Source: Clostridia bacterium (GTDB lineage: Bacteria; Bacillota; Clostridia; Christensenellales; Borkfalkiaceae). From it: a DNA stretch of 64,000 nucleotides. This document shows, one piece after another, positions 18,990 through 28,500 of this stretch. The stretch is from the NCBI GenBank assembly GCA_900767815.1, contig CAAGAM010000248.1:5397-69396 (forward strand), in the 5' to 3' direction. The number at the start of each line of letters is the position of its first letter. Position 1 is the stretch's first letter. Both the position numbers and the translations under genes were made by a program. The notes below the pieces were generated by a model. It saw nothing but the letters and a program-made list of their open reading frames with translations, searched no databases and was not told the DNA's origin.

Positions 18990-20906
18990 TCAGTCCTGCT
19001 CCGCCGCGGGCTTTTTGCCGAATATGCGGCAAAGATAGTAAACGGGGATTGCCGACCAGCCGTGGCACAGGCTTCCCGCGCCGCCGAAATCCTCCCAGCC
19101 GAGTTCGGTTTCCCAGAACGTCGTTGCGCCCGCTTCGAGCATTTTGCCGTAAATTTTGCGGATATCGTCTAAAATGTATCCGTTATACTTATCGCCGAAT
19201 TTCATAAGCGCGTCGTACTTAAAGGCGTTCATCGAGAGCGTTATAGGAATCATTCCTTCGCCGCTTGCGATTTTCTCCGCAAGTTTTTCATCTCCGAGCC
19301 CCGCTAAAAACGCGAGCGAATTTCCTAAAACGGAGGTTTTTTCGGTAAGCGAGGTAAGCCTGAACACTCCTCTCTTTTCATCGTAGAAAACCTCTTTTAT
19401 CGCCTTTTTCATCGGCTCGACGTCGATATTTTTTCCACGCATTTCGTTGTACATCGTTGAAACGTACACGAGCATGCAGTTTAAATTGAGGTCGTAAGAA
19501 AGGGGTGTGTGCGATTCTTCCGTAAGGCTTAACTGATTGTCGTTCGCAGAATTCTCCGCCCACTCGTAAAAGTTCCAATAAGGCACGGGAAGTTGGGCTA
19601 TAAGCCGATTATCGGCTATTTTCGATAAAAACGTCGACATGATTTCATCGAGCGTTCCGCCAACTTCGTCGAGTATGCTTTCGTCTTTCGAATACTTTAT
19701 ATATTCGTAAACCTGCATGATATAAACGAGCGAGAAAAACGGAATGGGATAATCGTTCCCCGCAGGGAAACAAAGGCTCAGCAATCCGTCCGGGCGCAAG
19801 CCCTTGCTTATAAGAACGAGGTTTTCGCGCGGATAAACAAAAGAGCTCGTCATGTAATATCCGCAAAGCATCTGATTTCTGCTGTCCATGGTGTACATCG
19901 CCTGCTCGCGCCACGGACAATCCTCATAGTGTTCGTGCATGCAACATTTAATCGTATACTCCGAAACGTCGTAAATCTTCTGCAAAAGCTCGTCGTCGAA
20001 TTTTCGGCTGACCGTTTTCATCGGATAATCGGTTCGCCTTATACCTATGTATCTTATCGAAATTTCGTCTTCCGACTCGACAAACAAGTATTTGCATGCA
20101 ATGCGGCGGAACATGTTTATATAATCGTTCACGCCGACTTTCGCGATATATTCGAAGCTGAAATCCCTGCCGCCGATAAATCTCGGAATGCTACCGTCGG
20201 GCATGAGATGCTCGCCGTAAGATACGGTGATTTTCTGCTCGGTTTTGCTGTACAACTGAACTACGGGGAAACCGACCGTTTCCTTTGAAAATTCGATAAG
20301 ATATCCCCCATCGGTTTTTATAACCTTACACTTTTCCTTTGCGCGGACGAGTTTGCACTTATCGCGTTTGCGCTTAACCGCACTGCCCTCGCCCGTTTCG
20401 GTGCTTTTTGTAAATTCGTTTTCCTCTTTCGTCGCGTCGTATAAAAAGCTTAAACCCATCTGCGACGAAATGGTTTTGAGATATCCGTTTTTATAACGAT
20501 TGTTTATTCTCGAAAGAATGTTTTCGTCGCTTTTCAAAACGGTTGTAAATCTTTGTTTTATATCGAAAAGCAGATACGCGTCCGCCGCGATGTACGTCTG
20601 ACTGTCAACCCCGTAATGCCAAACGGCTACCTCGAAAGTATTTTCGGAATATACGTTGCATAATTTCGAGATGTCTATCTCGTCGTAATTTCTGTATCGG
20701 GGATAGTCGGCGCACGCCGCAAAACCCGCGACCATGCCGTTTATTTTCACGACGTAATTGCTGTCGCAGGAAATGCGCAGAATAACTTTGCCGTAGTTTA
20801 TAACTTTGAACGTTCCTTTAAAATCGACGTAAACGTCCTTTGCCGTTGCGTCGCCGTGCCATATCTTTATTCCCTGTAAAATTTCGGTATCTTCTGTTTT
20901 CGTCAT
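18990..20906 (-). CDS. GH78-like alpha-L-rhamnosidase
   Basis: A 638-residue protein with the architecture of alpha-L-rhamnosidases: an N-terminal beta-sandwich (residues about 1-290) and a six-hairpin catalytic barrel from about 300. The diagnostic segment is HEHYEDCPWREQAMYTMDSR at about residues 341-360, corresponding to the family's D-C-P-x-R-(D/E) motif. There is no signal peptide, so it should act on imported or intracellular oligosaccharides. Substrate is inferred from the family only; related families share this fold. It follows an SGNH hydrolase gene and shares its operon. Its ribosome site AAGAAGGA lies in the second copy of a 20-bp tandem repeat. Confidence 0.82.
   Translation of the reverse strand: MTKTEDTEILQGIKIWHGDATAKDVYVDFKGTFKVINYGKVILRISCDSNYVVKINGMVAGFAACADYPRYRNYDEIDISKLCNVYSENTFEVAVWHYGVDSQTYIAADAYLLFDIKQRFTTVLKSDENILSRINNRYKNGYLKTISSQMGLSFLYDATKEENEFTKSTETGEGSAVKRKRDKCKLVRAKEKCKVIKTDGGYLIEFSKETVGFPVVQLYSKTEQKITVSYGEHLMPDGSIPRFIGGRDFSFEYIAKVGVNDYINMFRRIACKYLFVESEDEISIRYIGIRRTDYPMKTVSRKFDDELLQKIYDVSEYTIKCCMHEHYEDCPWREQAMYTMDSRNQMLCGYYMTSSFVYPRENLVLISKGLRPDGLLSLCFPAGNDYPIPFFSLVYIMQVYEYIKYSKDESILDEVGGTLDEIMSTFLSKIADNRLIAQLPVPYWNFYEWAENSANDNQLSLTEESHTPLSYDLNLNCMLVYVSTMYNEMRGKNIDVEPMKKAIKEVFYDEKRGVFRLTSLTEKTSVLGNSLAFLAGLGDEKLAEKIASGEGMIPITLSMNAFKYDALMKFGDKYNGYILDDIRKIYGKMLEAGATTFWETELGWEDFGGAGSLCHGWSAIPVYYLCRIFGKKPAAEQD
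19597..19616 (-). repeat. Dispersed motif copy c
   Basis: GATAATCGGCTTATAGC on the minus strand, one mismatch to the core. Here the flanks make a longer palindrome, AGCCGAT-T-ATCGGCT. Confidence 0.6.
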
Positions 20907-20908
20907 AT

Positions 20909-20948
20909 TACGTTAAATCCTTCTTAAATACGTTAAATCCTTCTTAAA
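20909..20948 (-). repeat. 20-bp tandem duplication over stop codon and ribosome site
   Basis: TACGTTAAATCCTTCTTAAA occurs twice in direct succession (20909-20928 and 20929-20948). One copy contains the end and stop codon of the SGNH gene; the other supplies the AAGAAGGA ribosome site of the rhamnosidase gene. Confidence 0.9.
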
Positions 20949-21652
20949 ATAGTTTCGGCAAGCCTGAAGTGTCCTTTTGCGGCGGGATGAAGCCTGTCCG
21001 TTTTGTCGTCGTGAAAATACAATTTTGCGTTCGCGTCCGAAAGAGGGAACAAGCCCGACTCGCGATAAGCGTCGATAAGTTCAATCGACCATATATCCGC
21101 CGCCCGCCTTTCCGCTTCGATATATTTTTCGAAATATTCGCCTATTACGTTTGCATAAAGTTCGCTTTGCTGAACGTTATCAAGCCCGAAATAAGCATAC
21201 GCCCTATGAAGCGGCGTAATCATGACAATACGCTTATCGGCGTATTTATCCTTTACGAAAGCGAAAAATTTATTCAGTCTGCCGCAAAAAGTTTCGTCGG
21301 TAAAAATGAAATCGCGTTTTTTCTTTGTAAGGTATCCGTTCGGCTCGCCGTTTTCGTCGGTAGACGAAACAACCCGTTCGGCTTTCTCGGTGAAAAATTC
21401 CCCTACGGGAACGCCGCAGTTGAAATCGTTTGTTCCGATAAGCACGCAGAGAATGTCGAAATTATCCCCGACTTCTCTTTCCATGCGTTGAAGCTCGGTA
21501 AAAAGATGAGCCGTCGATGCGCCGTCAATCCCGAAGCCGTGAACTTCCGCGCCCGTTTTTTCGGCAATGTATTCGAAATATCTCTTGGTCGTCCCGGCGC
21601 CGAACGTTATCGAATCGCCGAGAAAACATATCCTGTCGTTTTCGGTTATCAT
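20933..21652 (-). CDS. SGNH/GDSL-family hydrolase
   Basis: A 239-residue esterase or acyl-hydrolase of the SGNH superfamily. The blocks are clear: FLGDSITFG (block I, nucleophile Ser, about residues 10-18), IDGAST (block II), IGTNDF (block III) and DRLHP (block V, catalytic Asp and His) near the C-terminus. There is no signal peptide, so it is cytosolic. Next to a rhamnosidase-like enzyme, it may deacetylate plant or bacterial oligosaccharides; this is an inference. It lies 5 bases after the phosphoesterase gene and is read in the same operon. Confidence 0.9.
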   Translation of the reverse strand: MITENDRICFLGDSITFGAGTTKRYFEYIAEKTGAEVHGFGIDGASTAHLFTELQRMEREVGDNFDILCVLIGTNDFNCGVPVGEFFTEKAERVVSSTDENGEPNGYLTKKKRDFIFTDETFCGRLNKFFAFVKDKYADKRIVMITPLHRAYAYFGLDNVQQSELYANVIGEYFEKYIEAERRAADIWSIELIDAYRESGLFPLSDANAKLYFHDDKTDRLHPAAKGHFRLAETILRRI

Positions 21653-21657
21653 TTATT

Positions 21658-22365
21658 TTACTTCCTTCGATATATTTTTTCTTTTGTCCCGCATTGCAAA
21701 ACGTCGTTTAATCGTTCCGTCGTTTCGCGGGCGCGCGTATCGTCGTATTCCGCGCGTTTAAGCTCGTAACTTACTTTGCCGTCACGGATATCCAGAATTC
21801 CGTACCTCGCGACGTTCTTTTCGAGAAAATTTCCGAGCGTGCCGAAATTGAGATAATATTTCCCGTCGATTTCGGTAAGCGAACCCGTATGTTCGTGTCC
21901 GAACAGAAACACGTCGCCTCGTAGCCCTTTGAAAAGTTCCCGCACCTCATCGTCCGTCGGCAGATATTTCATATCCTTAAATCTGCCTTTCGAGGTTGAC
22001 GGATAATGAAACGCGGTTATCGTTACTCCCTCGTCATTTATTTTAAGCATTTTCGGAAGCCCCGCGAGAAATTTTCTCGAAGCCGCGCTTAAAACCCGCT
22101 TCGTCCAACGGAACATTTTAACGCGCGGATCGTTCCCAGTATAGTCCGAAAGGTCGAAATTGGCGAAAAGATCGTGATTGCCTTTAACGCACTCTATATC
22201 TCCCCTCTCCCGTATAAGAGAAACCGTTTCGTCGGGGTAAAATCCGTTGCCGACTATATCGCCGAGGCATATTATTTTATCCGCGTGCAGTTTATCTATT
22301 TCGGAAAGCGCGGCTTTCAGCGCGAAAATGTTGGAATGCACGTCGGTGATAACCGCATATCTCAT
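21658..22365 (-). CDS. Metallophosphoesterase (YfcE/DHH-like calcineurin fold)
   Basis: A 235-residue calcineurin-type phosphoesterase. Metal-binding motifs in order: DVHSN (residues 8-12), LGDIVGNG (about 37-44), GNHD (about 64-67), and GHEHTG (about 163-168). The frame is open further upstream to 22428, but I place the start at the ATG 22365: the protein then begins with the family-typical MRYAVITDVHSN, and a consensus promoter overlaps the extra 21 codons. It is the first gene of a three-gene operon with the SGNH hydrolase and rhamnosidase-like gene. Substrate unknown. Confidence 0.9.
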   Translation of the reverse strand: MRYAVITDVHSNIFALKAALSEIDKLHADKIICLGDIVGNGFYPDETVSLIRERGDIECVKGNHDLFANFDLSDYTGNDPRVKMFRWTKRVLSAASRKFLAGLPKMLKINDEGVTITAFHYPSTSKGRFKDMKYLPTDDEVRELFKGLRGDVFLFGHEHTGSLTEIDGKYYLNFGTLGNFLEKNVARYGILDIRDGKVSYELKRAEYDDTRARETTERLNDVLQCGTKEKIYRRK

Positions 22366-22372
22366 GCAAATT

Positions 22373-22401
22373 ATTATACACTTTTTTATTCCGCGTGTCA
22401 A
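22373..22401 (-). promoter_or_regulatory. Consensus promoter, apparently leaderless
   Basis: On the minus strand: TTGACA (22396-22401), a 17-base spacer, TATAAT (22373-22378). Both hexamers are exact consensus. The expected transcription start falls at or within a base or two of the ATG at 22365. Confidence 0.85.
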
Positions 22402-22467
22402 TGTTACGGGTTTAAAATTATCGCACATTGTACAGAATTTTAAAAAAGAAAAAAGGAGATATAAAAA

Positions 22468-23751
22468 ATGAATCCGTTTAAGGAAAAAGCAAAGAAACCC
22501 GAAGAATTTTTAAGCCCGCTCGAAAAGCTTTACCCGAAGCCTTACGACAAAAACGAGACAAGCCCGTACACGAAAACGAGAATTATCCTCGCATGCGGCG
22601 CGGAATACGAAGCCAACTGGCATTCGCACCAGACCATGCGTCGTTTAAGCGACACGGAAATCCGCCGCTCGCTTTCGCTCGTCCGCTTCCTTGAAAAACA
22701 GCAACAGCAATATCTTGCTCAATTGAAGCCCGTGAGCGAGTCTATTCTCGAAACTACGATAGCTTACGAACAGCTCGCCGTCGATCTCACCGCGGGCATG
22801 GCTAAGCGAGAAAAGAATTTCAACGTTAAAAAAGCTCTCGACTTCGCCCTTTTAGAAGATTTCGACCATTTGTATCGCTATGCCGACCTTCTCGAAGCAG
22901 ATTACGGAATTCATGCGGAAAAACTCGTCGGGAAATACACCGAGATTATGCCGGGCAGACCCACCGTAGCTCACCACCGCCACCCGCTCGACAATGTGAA
23001 AAACAGCATTTCGGCAAAGAAAAACGATATTCAGACGGTTTTGAACACGATGATAATAACCGCCGCCGAACAGCAGACGATGAATTTTTACATGAACGTC
23101 GGCGCGCACTATCAGACCGAAGGCGGAAAGCGACTTTACGAGGAAATCTGCCTTGTCGAAGAAGAACACGTCACGCAGTACGGCTCGCTTATCGACCCCT
23201 CGCCCGACCCGTTCGAATGCTGTTTGTTGCACGAATACACCGAGTGTTACGTCTACTGGTCGAACTACATGACGGAGACGGACGAGAGGTTGAAAAAGAT
23301 TTGGGAATTTCAGTTTGAAAACGAACTTTCGCACCTTCACGCCGCGCTTAAGCTTTTGAAGAAATTCGATAAAAAGGACTATGAGGATGTTATCCCGAAC
23401 CCGGAATTCCCGAAGCCGTTAGAACTTAAAGAAAACATCGATTACGTTCGGAATATACTTTCCACAACCGTTCAATACACGGGAAAACTTGCCGATTATC
23501 GACCTATAGGCGCACTTCCCGAGGACGACAGGTACTTTGTTTACAACGCGATGTTCAATTCTCCGATAAAGGACGTACCCTCGCACAAGGTGATTACGGA
23601 CTACATCGCAAAGCACGGCAAAGATTATCGTTTCGAAGTTTCGGAAAACCCGATTCCCGCCCTGACAAAAAGAAACATCGACGATATAGAAGTGGGAATA
23701 GTCCCCTCCTCGGTAAAACCCTCCAAAAACGACGGCTTCAAGCCGTTATAA
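22468..23751 (+). CDS. Ferritin-like protein of unknown function
   Basis: A 427-residue helical protein. I recognise a ferritin-like di-iron pattern but no characterised enzyme. Candidate metal ligands are the acidic and His residues in LLEDFDHLYRYADLLE (about residues 130-145), AAEQQTMNFYM (about 199-209), CLVEEEHVTQYG (about 227-238), LHEYTECYVYW and FENELSHLHAALK (about 287-299). The duplicated E-x-x-H spacing is what suggests the fold. It begins with a strong AAAGGAGAT site, is divergent from the phosphoesterase operon, stands alone and ends at a bidirectional terminator. Possible roles are oxygen or metal handling, or an oxidase; none is demonstrated. Confidence 0.75.
   Translation: MNPFKEKAKKPEEFLSPLEKLYPKPYDKNETSPYTKTRIILACGAEYEANWHSHQTMRRLSDTEIRRSLSLVRFLEKQQQQYLAQLKPVSESILETTIAYEQLAVDLTAGMAKREKNFNVKKALDFALLEDFDHLYRYADLLEADYGIHAEKLVGKYTEIMPGRPTVAHHRHPLDNVKNSISAKKNDIQTVLNTMIITAAEQQTMNFYMNVGAHYQTEGGKRLYEEICLVEEEHVTQYGSLIDPSPDPFECCLLHEYTECYVYWSNYMTETDERLKKIWEFQFENELSHLHAALKLLKKFDKKDYEDVIPNPEFPKPLELKENIDYVRNILSTTVQYTGKLADYRPIGALPEDDRYFVYNAMFNSPIKDVPSHKVITDYIAKHGKDYRFEVSENPIPALTKRNIDDIEVGIVPSSVKPSKNDGFKPL
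23491..23511 (+). repeat. Dispersed motif copy e (weak)
   Basis: TTATCGACCTATA, two mismatches to the core, but with the extended flanks GCCGA and TAGGC kept. It is translated as ADYRPIG in the ferritin-like gene. Confidence 0.4.
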
Positions 23752-23765
23752 ATTATGCCATAAAA

Positions 23766-23812
23766 ATTGCGCCGCAAGTGTCAAATCGTTTTGCACTTGC
23801 GGCGCGTTTAAT
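23766..23812. terminator. Bidirectional terminator
   Basis: A 12-bp perfect stem (GCGCCGCAAGTG / CACTTGCGGCGC) with T-runs in both directions, between the convergent ferritin-like and RluA genes. Confidence 0.88.
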
Positions 23813-23849
23813 ATCAGATTATACTTTTAATATCGGATTTTACAGATAA

Positions 23850-24569
23850 TTACAGCTCTATGGAAACGGTTTTTTCGGTGTCGAAATACTTCCATGGGAG
23901 GATGTCTGCGGGGGGTTGAATTTTGAAACACATTCTTTCTTTTGAAACGGGGTGAGTGAACGAAAGAGAGACCGCCCAGAGCGCGAGCTTGCCTTTTTTC
24001 GCCTTTTCGCCGCCGTAACGCATGTCGCCGTAAACGGGAGTGCCGATGTTCGCCATCTGCACCCTTATCTGATGACTTCTGCCCGTGTGAAGCTTGACGA
24101 GCGCGAGCGATAAGCCGTTTTTCTCCTCTAAAATATTATATTCGAGTTCGGCGAACTTCGCGCCTTCCGTGCCTTGCGGACAAACGTAAACCATGTTGTT
24201 TATCGGGTTTTTCTTGAGGTAATTGGTAAGCGTTGCGTCCTTTTCCCTCGGCGTTCCCGTTAAAACAGCGGCGTATTTCTTCTCGAAATCGCCAGTTTTC
24301 ATCTGCTCGGAAAGCCTTGCCGCCGCCTTTGAACTCTTTGCGTATACCATAACTCCGCCGGTAGGACGATCGAGCCTGTGAACAAGCCCTACATATACGT
24401 TGCCCTGCTTGTTCTCCCTTTCCTTTATATGCTCCTTTATGACGGTGAGCATGTCTTTATCCTTTGTCTCGTCCTCGCATGACGGTACGTTTTGCGGCTT
24501 TAAAACTACTATTACGTGATTATCCTCATATAAAACTATAAGGTCTTCCTTTTGCATTTGTTCGGTCAT
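23850..24569 (-). CDS. RluA-family pseudouridine synthase
   Basis: A 239-residue RNA pseudouridine synthase. The catalytic motif HRLDRPTGGVMVYAK at about residues 64-78 contains the essential Asp, and HQIRVQMA (about 165-172) is the second family motif. No S4 RNA-binding domain precedes the catalytic domain, as in the short RluA-type enzymes. The target uridine cannot be predicted. The ATG at 24569 has AAAGGAG at good distance. It lies 94 bases after the methyltransferase gene, in the same direction as ileS, so an RNA-modification and translation operon is plausible. Confidence 0.92.
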   Translation of the reverse strand: MTEQMQKEDLIVLYEDNHVIVVLKPQNVPSCEDETKDKDMLTVIKEHIKERENKQGNVYVGLVHRLDRPTGGVMVYAKSSKAAARLSEQMKTGDFEKKYAAVLTGTPREKDATLTNYLKKNPINNMVYVCPQGTEGAKFAELEYNILEEKNGLSLALVKLHTGRSHQIRVQMANIGTPVYGDMRYGGEKAKKGKLALWAVSLSFTHPVSKERMCFKIQPPADILPWKYFDTEKTVSIEL

Positions 24570-24663
24570 ATCCCGACTCCTTTGTTTCCTTTAACTATAT
24601 CCGCGCGCCTTAAAAGCCGCAACGTTTACGGGCGACAAAACCGCCCGATTTCTCTTAAAAATA

Positions 24664-25533
24664 TTATTTTCCGTTCCCGACGAAAAGCCCGCTCGCACCG
24701 CAAGGAAGGTCTATACCCTCCTCGGTTTTTATGCCGACTTCGTAAGCTTCCACTTCACCCGGAAATTTACTCCCGACGGTAAGCGTCAGTATGTTTTTCA
24801 AAACCATGGGCTGAAGCCCCGTGGTGTAACTGTTTATCAGAAAGAACAGCGGATTATCCGACAAAACTTCCGTGCAAAGCTCGACGAGCGGATAAAGCTC
24901 GCTTTCGATTTTCCACATTTCGCCGTTAGGTCCTCTGCCGTAACTCGGCGGGTCCATGATGATCACGTCGTACTTTCTGCCTCTTCTTATCTCTCTTTGA
25001 ACGAACTTTTTGCAGTCGTCTATGATGAATCTTACGGGTTTGTCTTTAAGCCCCGAAAGACGGACGTTTTCGCCCGCGCGTTCCACCATGCCTTTGCTCG
25101 CGTCCACATGGCAGACGCTCGCTCCCGCGGCTAAGCACGCCACGGTCGCGCCGCCCGTGTACGCAAACAAATTAAGCACGTTCACGGGTCTGCCCGCGTT
25201 CGAGATAAGCTCGCGCATTCTGTCCCAATTGACGGCCTGCTCGGGAAAAAGCCCCGTGTGCTTGAAGCCCATGGGCTTAACCAAAAAATTCAGGTCGCCA
25301 TAAGAAACAGTCCATTCCTGAGGCATTTTTTTGAGGATTTTCCAGCCCCCGCCGCCGCTTTCGCTACGGTTATATATCGCGTTAAGCGACTTATAGGCGG
25401 ACATTTGTATTCTTTCCGGCCAAATAACCTGCGGGTCGGGGCGAAGGAGATACACGTCGTTCCAACGCTCGAGTTTCATTCCGTCGCCCGTGGCGATTAT
25501 GGAATAATCTTTCCACTTATCGGCAATTCTCAT
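24664..25533 (-). CDS. Class I SAM-dependent methyltransferase (RlmI/RlmK-like)
   Basis: A 289-residue methyltransferase similar in layout to the COG1092 rRNA methyltransferases. Motif I is VLNLFAYTGGATVACLAAGA (about residues 118-137), the acidic loop is HVDASKGMV, and the catalytic-type DPPSYGRG (about 194-201) is the motif IV found in enzymes modifying bases in rRNA. The PUA domain of full-length RlmI is missing. The start codon overlaps the ileS stop in an ATGA, so translation is coupled. Confidence 0.88.
   Translation of the reverse strand: MRIADKWKDYSIIATGDGMKLERWNDVYLLRPDPQVIWPERIQMSAYKSLNAIYNRSESGGGGWKILKKMPQEWTVSYGDLNFLVKPMGFKHTGLFPEQAVNWDRMRELISNAGRPVNVLNLFAYTGGATVACLAAGASVCHVDASKGMVERAGENVRLSGLKDKPVRFIIDDCKKFVQREIRRGRKYDVIIMDPPSYGRGPNGEMWKIESELYPLVELCTEVLSDNPLFFLINSYTTGLQPMVLKNILTLTVGSKFPGEVEAYEVGIKTEEGIDLPCGASGLFVGNGK
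25379..25398 (+). repeat. Dispersed motif copy n
   Basis: TAAGCGACTTATAGGC, one mismatch to the core, with the conserved 3' flank. It is antisense within the methyltransferase gene, encoding AYKSLNA. Confidence 0.5.
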
Positions 25534-28500
25534 ACCTTTTTAACGCCGAGCGTAACGCTCTCTCCGTTTATATCGAAATCTTTAACGTAACCGTCGGGAG
25601 TCGTAGTGATTTCTTCCGCGAGTACGTCGGACTTTATCTCGTCCGCCATTTCTTTAAGAACTCTTCCCGAAACGCCTTCCGCCTTGTAGCCTAAAACAAT
25701 TCTGTCGGTAACTTCGAAGCCCGCTTCCTTTCTCATGTTCTGAATACGGGAAACGAGTTCTCTCACCGCGCCCTCGAGCATAAGCTCTTCGGAAATATGA
25801 ACGTCAAGAACTACGGTAAGACCGTCCGAACTTTCGGAAACGTAACCTTCTGCCGATTCGGACGAAATAAGCAAATCGTCGAGAGCGAATTCGACGTCCG
25901 TTCCGTCGAGATTGACCTTGTAGGTTTTGCCCGCTTTTACGCATGCGACCACTTCCGCGGCATTGCACGTATCGAGGAAGTTTCTGATCGCGCCGATGGC
26001 TTTGCCGTATTTCGGTCCTAACGTCTTGAGCTGAGGTTTGAGCTTGTAGGAAACGAATTTCGACGCGTCGTGCAGAATTTCGAATTCCTTTATGTTAAGC
26101 TCGTCTTTGGCGATAGTCAGAAGACCTTCGGAAAGATTTACCTTTCTGTCCGTTGCGATGTAAAGCTTTTTAAGCGGCTGACGGTTTTTGATGTTGCTTC
26201 CGTTTCTCGCCGCTCTGCCGAGCGCGACTATCTCCAAAACGTCTTCCATGCCCTTTTCGAGTTCTGCGTCCACAAAACTTTCGTCGCACACGGGGAAAGA
26301 ACAGAGATGAACGGATATAGGTTCGTCTTTGAAGAATGCGGGAACAAGGTTATTGTACATGCTTTCCGCCATGAACGGAACGTAAGGCGCGATAACTTTG
26401 GACAAAGTTACAAGCACGGTGTAAAGCGTGGTGTAAGCCGCCGCCTTGTCTTCCGTCATTTCCTTGCCCCAGTATCTCTCTCTGCCGCGGCGGACGTACC
26501 AGTTGGAAAGTTCGTCCACATAGTCCTGAATATATCTTGCCGTTTCAAACGTCTTATATTCCGCAAGACCTTCGTCTACGGTTTTCACGAGCGTATTGAG
26601 CTTTGAAAGCGCCCATTTATCCATGAGCGACAATTTGCATTTTTTAAGGTCGTACTTCGACGGGTCGTATTTATCTATATCGGCGTACAGCACGAAGAAG
26701 GCATAGGTGTTCCAGAGCGTACCCATGAACTTGCGCTGACCTTCCGAAACGGCTTCCGCGGAAAATCTCGAAGGAAGCCACGGCGCGCTGCCCGTGTAGA
26801 AATACCATCTTACGGCGTCCGCGCCCTGCTTATCGAGAACAGACCACGGATCGACGACGTTGCCTATATGTTTCGACATCTTTATGCCGTTTTTATCGTT
26901 AACGTGTCCTAAAACTATACAGTTTTTAAACGGCGCCTTTCCGAAAAGAAGGGTGGAAATGGTGAGAAGGGTGTAAAACCAACCTCTCGTCTGATCGACC
27001 GCTTCGGAGATGAAATCCGCGGGAAAATGCTTTTTGAAAAGATCCTCGTTTTCAAACGGATAATGATACTGAGCAAACGGCATCGAACCCGAATCGAACC
27101 AACAGTCGATAACCTCCTTAACTCTCTTCATCTTTCCGCCGCACTTTTTACATTTGCAGGTAGGCGCGTCGATATACGGACGGTGAAGCTCTATATCTCC
27201 ATCTATATTGCACATTTCTTTGAGTTCCTTTTTAGAACCCATAACGTGAATTTCGCCGCAATCCTCGCAAACCCAGATGGGAAGAGGAGTTCCCCAATAT
27301 CTCTCGCGGGAAAGACCCCAGTCGATAACGTTCTCGAGGAAGTTGCCCATTCTGCCCGTACCTATCGTTTCGGGCATCCAGTTAACGGTTTTGTTGGAAG
27401 CGATGAGCTGATCTTTTATCGCCGTAGTCTTGATGAACCAGCTCGATCTTGCGTAGTACAAAAGCGGCGTGTTACATCTCCAGCAGAAAGGATAACTATG
27501 TTCGAAAAGCACGTCTTTGAAAAGCTTGCCCTCGATTTTAAGATCCTTTATGATAAGTTTGTCCGCGTCTTTGACGAACATTCCTTTATACGGCTCCACG
27601 GCGTCGATAAATCTGCCCCTGTCGTTGACCATCTGAACAAACGGAAGTTTATATTTTCTGCCGACGTTCGCGTCGTCCTCGCCGAACGCGGGCGCGATGT
27701 GGACTATACCCGTTCCGTCGGTAAGAGTTACATAGCTGTCGTTGGTAACGTAAAACGCCTTTTCTTTAAACGTGCCGACGGCATAGGGGAACATCGGTTC
27801 GTATTCGACGTACTCGTATTCGGAACCTTTCTTTCTCGAAATAATCTCGTAATCCTCGAAAAGGGACGGCACGAGAGCTTCCGCCAGAATATAACGCTCG
27901 CCGTCGGATTCGATTTCGACGTAATCGTATTCGGCGTTCATGCAGAGCGCGACGTTTGAAGGAAGAGTCCAGGGCGTGGTCGTCCACACAAGAAAATAGG
28001 TATTTTCTCTGCCCTTTACCTTGAATTTTACGTAAACGGACTTCTCCTTTACGTCTTTATATCCTTGCGCCACTTCGTGCGACGAAAGAGCCGTTCCGCA
28101 ACGGGGACAATAAGGAACGATTTTATAGCCCTTGTATAAAAGCCCTTTTTCGGAAATGGTTTTAAGCGCCCACCAAACCGATTCGATATAATCGTCGTGA
28201 TAAGTTACGTAAGGGTGTTCCATATCCACCCAGTAACCGAGACGATCGCTCATCTTCTTCCATTCGTCGGTATATTTCCAGACCGACTGCTTGCATTCCT
28301 TTATGAACGGCTCGATACCGTATTTTTCGATATCCTGCTTGCCGTCAAGCCCGAGTTTCTTCTCTATCTCGAGTTCTACGGGAAGACCGTGCGTATCCCA
28401 GCCCGCCTTTCTTAAAACGTGCTTGCCTTTCATCGTCTGATATCTCGGAATGATATCTTTCATTACTCTCGTTAAAACGTGACCGATATGCGGCTTTCCG

